Source: Thermoflexales bacterium
GTDB taxonomy: Bacteria; Chloroflexota; Anaerolineae; B4-G1
Assembly: GCA_007118795.1 (NCBI GenBank)
Contig: SKQX01000255.1
Coordinates: 1 to 8,953, forward strand
Length of the DNA: 8,953 nt
Reading direction: 5' to 3'
Shown here: positions 6,281-8,953 of the stretch, piece by piece
Numbering within the stretch: position 1 is the stretch's first letter
How the letters are laid out: each line of letters begins with the position of its first letter
Notes under the pieces: model-generated
What the model was told of the DNA's origin: nothing
Seen by the model: the letters and a program-made list of their open reading frames with translations, nothing else
Databases searched by the model: none
Program-made: the position numbers and the translations under genes

Positions 6281-7018
6281 TTATCGACTCCCTCGCGCTC
6301 CAAAGATGGCTCGGCCAATGCGCACCATCGTCGCCCCCTCCTCGATCGCCACCTCGAAGTCATTCGTCATGCCCATCGAGAGCTCGTCCCAGCTGCCGCC
6401 AGGGACCCGCTCCCGCAGCAGATCGCGCAGCGACCGGAGGCTGACGAACAGGGGGCGCACCTCCTCGGGATCCTCGACGTAGGGCGGCATCGTCATCAGC
6501 CCGCGTACCTTCAGACCGGGAAGGCCCAGGATCTCCTCCACCGCGGTCAGAAACTCCTGCAGCTGGGGCCCGTCCTCGTCCCAGTCCTCCAACGCAAAGC
6601 CATACTTCGACCCCTCCCCCGAGATGTTACACTCCAGGAGCACGGGCAACTCGCGATCCATTTCCAGGGCCCGGTCGCTCAGGCGCCGGGCGATCTTGAG
6701 CCGATCGATGGAGTGGACGTAGTCGTAGTGGTCCGCCACCCGTCTGGCCTTCCGGCTCTGAACGTGACCGATCATATGCCAGATCGGTCGCGGGTCGGAC
6801 ACGTAGGGCGCCACCGCCGTCATCTTGCTGATCCCCTCCCGGGCCCGGTTCTCACCGAAGTGGCGCACCCCGGCCTCGTGAGCCTCCAGCACCACCTCCG
6901 CCGAGAAGGTCTTCGTCACCGCCACCAGCGTGATCGCCCCCACCTCCCGGCCGGATCGGACCGCCGCCTCCGCCATCCGTTCCTCTATCTCCGCCAGGTT
7001 CTCCCCAATCTCAGACAT
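6281..7018 (-). CDS. yggS: YggS-family pyridoxal phosphate homeostasis protein
   Basis: A 245-residue cytoplasmic PLP-binding protein of the alanine-racemase-like TIM-barrel fold (PLPBP/YggS/YlmE). The family has no firmly established catalytic activity and buffers PLP supply and amino-acid balance. Seen: the PLP Schiff-base lysine K36 in LVAVTKTF; FGENR at 54-58; HMIGHVQSRKAR at 81-92; VHSID at 101-105; NISGEGSKYGF at 131-141; GLMTMPP at 173-179; and the phosphate-binding end LSMGMTNDFEVAIEEGATMVRIGRAIFG at 213-240. The usual LQ-x-N-K at the IGH segment reads VQSRK, a mild variation. The length is slightly above the usual 220-235. The ATG lies one base after the pgeF stop (TGA-C-ATG on the minus strand), and the ribosome site AAGGG at 7023-7027 is inside the end of pgeF, so the two are probably translationally coupled. 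Confidence 0.95.
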   Translation of the reverse strand: MSEIGENLAEIEERMAEAAVRSGREVGAITLVAVTKTFSAEVVLEAHEAGVRHFGENRAREGISKMTAVAPYVSDPRPIWHMIGHVQSRKARRVADHYDYVHSIDRLKIARRLSDRALEMDRELPVLLECNISGEGSKYGFALEDWDEDGPQLQEFLTAVEEILGLPGLKVRGLMTMPPYVEDPEEVRPLFVSLRSLRDLLRERVPGGSWDELSMGMTNDFEVAIEEGATMVRIGRAIFGARGSR

Positions 7019-7019
7019 G

Positions 7020-7805
7020 TCACCCTTGCTCCAATCCTATCACGACGCCGAAGCGGCCGGTCCGACCGTTCTCGGCCCGGTGGGAGAAGAACTCGTCGAC
7101 GTGGCACGCCGTGCAGAGCCCCCCGCGCTCGATGTGCCGGACCCCGGCGGAGCGGAGCTGCGCCTCCACCGCGGCGGGCAGGTCCGCGTACACTCGCCCG
7201 TCCACCGCCTGCACGACGTCCGAACCGGGGGGACATGCCGACGCGATCCTCTCGGCGACGTCCGTCCCTACCTCATAGCAGCAGGGTCCGATGGTGGGAC
7301 CGATACCGGCCCAGATGTTCCCCGCCTCGCACGCCAGCCCCTCCGTCATCGCCTCGACGGCTGTCCGCGCCACCCCGGCCACCACCCCGCGCCACCCGGC
7401 GTGGGCCAGCCCCACGGCCCGTCGCAGCGGATCGAACAGGAAGATCGGCGTGCAGTCGCCAAAGCGCATCATCAGCGGTAGCCCCGGGGTCGCCGTTGCC
7501 AGACCGTCCGTCTCCGGTCGGACCGTCCCCCGGTTCTCCCATCCCACCACCTCCACCGATGCCCCGTGCACCTGCCACGGGCTGACCACCTGTCCACGAT
7601 CCAACCCCAGCGGCGCCAAGGCCCGGCGGTGGTTCTCCTCGACGGCCGCCCGCTCGTCGCCCACCGCCTGACTGAGGTTGAGGGTGGCAAAGGGACCCCG
7701 GCTCACTCCCCCGATGCGCGTCAGGACCGCGTGGAGCAGGCCGTCGGCGTCTTCGAGCCCCTCGAACCGATACCCGACGACGCCCCCGACCCTATATCGT
7801 ATCAC
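7020..7805 (-). CDS. pgeF: PgeF/YfiH laccase-domain protein (peptidoglycan editing factor)
   Basis: A 261-residue protein of the multicopper polyphenol oxidase (DUF152, YfiH/YlmD) family. E. coli PgeF corrects peptidoglycan precursors carrying L-Ser in place of L-Ala, and related proteins act as purine nucleoside phosphorylases or deaminases. Seen: TRIGGVSRGPFATLNLS at 29-45; WQVHG with H80; DGLATATPGLPLMMRFGDC with C118; VGLAHAGWRG with H135; GIGPTIGPCCYEVG at 167-180; and CTACHVDEFFSHRAENGRTGR at 231-251. H80, C118 and H135 form the expected Zn site. The start is GTG at 7805; its ribosome site is weak (AGGGCGG or the more distant GGAG at 7817-7820), so the exact start is uncertain by a few codons. 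It lies 87 bases after the DUF2085 gene and directly precedes yggS. Confidence 0.94.
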   Translation of the reverse strand: MIRYRVGGVVGYRFEGLEDADGLLHAVLTRIGGVSRGPFATLNLSQAVGDERAAVEENHRRALAPLGLDRGQVVSPWQVHGASVEVVGWENRGTVRPETDGLATATPGLPLMMRFGDCTPIFLFDPLRRAVGLAHAGWRGVVAGVARTAVEAMTEGLACEAGNIWAGIGPTIGPCCYEVGTDVAERIASACPPGSDVVQAVDGRVYADLPAAVEAQLRSAGVRHIERGGLCTACHVDEFFSHRAENGRTGRFGVVIGLEQG

Positions 7806-7892
7806 CGACCGCCCTGCTCCGCCGCCCGCCGCCGGCGATGAGCCCCCGGGTCGTCGAATCGCGGGTCTGGTTCCGCAGGCAGCGTCGGAGAG

Positions 7893-8660
7893 CTAGGTCC
7901 AGCCAAAGCGCCGCTCCAACGAGGCCCGCACGTCCTTCATCGACTCGTCTAGATACGGATAGGCCAGCCAGACCGTCGCCCATCCGAACAGCGTGCCGGT
8001 GATCACCCGCATCAGAGCGGTCGTCTCGTACGGCTCCAGCCCGATCCGCGGGAAGATCAGTGGCAGCACGTAGGAAAGCAGCTGGTAGCCGCCGTCGAGC
8101 CCCATGGGCACCAGCCCCAGCAAAATGTACATCCACCACCGCAGCGGCCTGATGGCCCAGCGACGCCGCAGCAGACTGTAAGCCACCCCCACCAGGAAGA
8201 TGGCACCGTAGATGGCCACATCCCGCTGGCAGAGCGCGATCTTATACCCCAGCGCCGGACTTCCCAAGAACTCGTTCGCCCACGGGCCCGATACACCCTC
8301 GCCCGCTACCTCTATCAACTCCGGCAGACGGTACGAGAATTGGGGCCCGAACAGGAAGTATGACCGCTGCGGCAGTTGGTGGCACAGGGGGCCGTAGATC
8401 GTGTAGATGGCTCGCCCGGCCCATTCGACACCCCCCCGCATCAGCGCCGGGGCCAGAATGGGGAGGCTGATGTAGAAGAAAGCCAGCGTGTTCAGGACCG
8501 CCAGCCAATGCTTGGACAGCCAGTAGACGGAGCGATCGACCGCCGCCTCCAGCCTCCCGCGGCCCGCCTGGGACCCATCCCGCCTCACCCGCTGGCGGCG
8601 CTCCACCTCTTCCAGCACCGCCGCCGTCCTCGCCTCGTCCAGGTCTGCGATTTCTCTCAT
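7893..8660 (-). CDS. DUF2085 family membrane protein
   Basis: A 255-residue integral membrane protein. Seen: a charged, helical N-terminus (1-40); hydrophobic helices at about 53-72, 148-165, 174-188 and 214-234 plus shorter hydrophobic stretches; and the DUF2085 conserved points YGPLCHQLPQRSYFLFG (88-105, with C93 and H94), ALCQRDVAIYGA (142-153, with C144), GLDGGYQLL (187-195) and TGTLFGW (221-227). The invariant Cys, His and Asp residues in or beside membrane segments are compatible with a metal site, which is only a suggestion. The family's function is unknown and it is common in Chloroflexota and Cyanobacteria. The ATG at 8660 has no Shine-Dalgarno sequence on its own strand (it is preceded by TCTCCTCCTT) and lies ten bases after a TATAAT, suggesting near-leaderless translation or a start at one of the later GTG codons (residues 15, 19 or 25). 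It is the first gene of the minus-strand block. Confidence 0.88.
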   Translation of the reverse strand: MREIADLDEARTAAVLEEVERRQRVRRDGSQAGRGRLEAAVDRSVYWLSKHWLAVLNTLAFFYISLPILAPALMRGGVEWAGRAIYTIYGPLCHQLPQRSYFLFGPQFSYRLPELIEVAGEGVSGPWANEFLGSPALGYKIALCQRDVAIYGAIFLVGVAYSLLRRRWAIRPLRWWMYILLGLVPMGLDGGYQLLSYVLPLIFPRIGLEPYETTALMRVITGTLFGWATVWLAYPYLDESMKDVRASLERRFGWT

Positions 8661-8670
8661 AAGGAGGAGA

Positions 8671-8699
8671 ATTATACCACGCCGTTGCTAGCCAGTCCA
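8671..8699 (-). promoter_or_regulatory. Promoter of the DUF2085-pgeF-yggS-yggT block
   Basis: On the minus strand a perfect -10 box TATAAT (8676 to 8671) is preceded, after 17 bases, by TGGACT (8699 to 8694), which matches four of six -35 consensus positions. The predicted transcript start near 8664 is only about four bases before the ATG at 8660. On the plus strand the bases AAGGAGGAG next to it look like a ribosome site, but no start codon follows at a useful distance. Confidence 0.65.
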
Positions 8700-8720
8700 G
8701 ACACGGACACCCCATCCTCT

Positions 8721-8760
8721 CCCACCGGCTCGGAGGGGTCTGTGACCCCGACCGACAGCG
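8721..8760 (+). repeat. 40-bp direct repeat, copy 1
   Basis: Identical over all 40 bases to 8904-8943, with similarity continuing a few bases on each side (CTC before, AAGG-like after). It begins CCCACCGGCTCGGAGG and ends GACCGACAGCG. It contains the palindrome GGGGTC-TGT-GACCCC at 8735-8749. The 183-bp offset places both copies in the non-coding end of the window. Confidence 0.9.
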
Positions 8761-8831
8761 AAGGGCCTACGTGCTGTCCATGTTCCACGCACCTCTGGCA
8801 CGGCGCCACCCACCGTTACTCGCAGGCGAAC

Positions 8832-8848
8832 GCGGGTCACAGACCCGC
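8832..8848 (+). repeat. Palindrome GCGGGTC-ACA-GACCCGC, inverted copy of the TGT-centred element
   Basis: Seven-base arms flank ACA, the reverse complement of the TGT centre seen in the other copies, so this copy is in the opposite orientation. It lies about midway between the two 40-bp repeats; palindrome centres are at 8742, 8840 and 8925. Confidence 0.75.
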
Positions 8849-8894
8849 TGCGAGCTAGGGGGGAACAGGCGCGCTGGGAGCTCGGGGTGAACAG
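8843..8894 (+). repeat. 26-bp tandem duplication, two degenerate units
   Basis: Units 8843-8868 and 8869-8894 match at 21 of 26 positions; both contain GCTG, GAGCT and end in GAACAG. The second unit is followed by ACCCGCTCG, resembling the beginning of a third. The GAGCT and CTGCGAGC strings are complementary to the CAGCTCG repeats upstream of lgt, which suggests the same element family in opposite orientation. Confidence 0.6.
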
Positions 8895-8903
8895 ACCCGC
8901 TCG

Positions 8904-8943
8904 CCCACCGGCTCGGAGGGGTCTGTGACCCCGACCGACAGCG
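8904..8943 (+). repeat. 40-bp direct repeat, copy 2
   Basis: Exact copy of 8721-8760, including its palindrome, here at 8918-8932. It reaches almost to the window end, so the array may continue beyond. The remainder of 8661-8953, mainly 8761-8831, shows no gene or RNA that I can recognise. Confidence 0.9.
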
Positions 8944-8953
8944 CAAGGCCTGC

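Noticed and set aside
8376..8858. 160-residue plus-strand frame reaching into the right-hand non-coding region
   Set aside because: Most of it is antisense to the DUF2085 gene and the rest translates the repeats. The AAGGAGG at 8661 has no start codon at a proper distance, the first candidate being TTG 17 bases further on.
8721..8953. CRISPR array
   Set aside because: There are only two exact repeats, 40 bp long and separated by 143 bp that itself contains related palindromes. No regular spacers and no cas genes are seen.

Overview
The window is GC-rich bacterial chromosome with tightly packed, mostly housekeeping genes. The set Lgt, coiled-coil zinc-ribbon protein, YggT, YggS, PgeF and a DUF2085 membrane protein, together with a GerW-family gene and long GC-rich repeat-bearing spacers, would fit a Chloroflexota-like (for example Anaerolineae-related) organism. 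That placement is inferred from gene content and composition only and is of low confidence. No rRNA, tRNA, CRISPR array, transposase or phage gene was seen.

Left part (1-3804, plus strand): a 710-residue flavoprotein carrying several Fe-S cluster sites, of the kind that forms one subunit of amino-acid or amine dehydrogenases (sarcosine, opine, hydroxyproline or proline type). It starts very close to the window edge, so its catalytic partner is probably just upstream. It is followed by a strong hairpin, a 12-TM MFS transporter and a GerW/YtfJ-family small protein whose start codon overlaps the transporter stop (ATGA). The order suggests a catabolic operon with a transporter, although the hairpin may separate the first gene from the other two.

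Middle (3805-5889, plus strand): a 350-base spacer holds an imperfect hairpin, four short direct repeats and a perfect palindrome, then a near-consensus sigma-70-type promoter (TTGCCA, 18 bp, TATAAT). This promoter drives lgt, the enzyme that lipidates prolipoproteins. A textbook intrinsic terminator follows lgt and lies only 26 bases before the gene for a coiled-coil/zinc-ribbon protein of the COG1579 type.

Right part (5944-8660, minus strand, convergent with the middle block): an apparent operon reading DUF2085 membrane protein, pgeF, yggS, yggT. The last three correspond to ylmD, ylmE and ylmG of the Gram-positive ylm cluster next to the cell-division genes, but the sepF (ylmF) gene normally found there is absent. 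A consensus TATAAT sits so close to the DUF2085 start codon that the transcript may be almost leaderless.

The far right end (8661-8953) has no convincing gene. It holds a 40-bp direct repeat 183 bp apart, a 26-bp tandem duplication and three copies of a palindrome with the core GGGTC-TGT-GACCC. The same core occurs in the spacer before lgt, so it looks like a genome-wide interspersed element. I found no defence system or other clearly new multi-gene system. The repeat family, the sepF-less ylm cluster and the terminator/leader arrangement at 5127-5194 are the points most worth checking.
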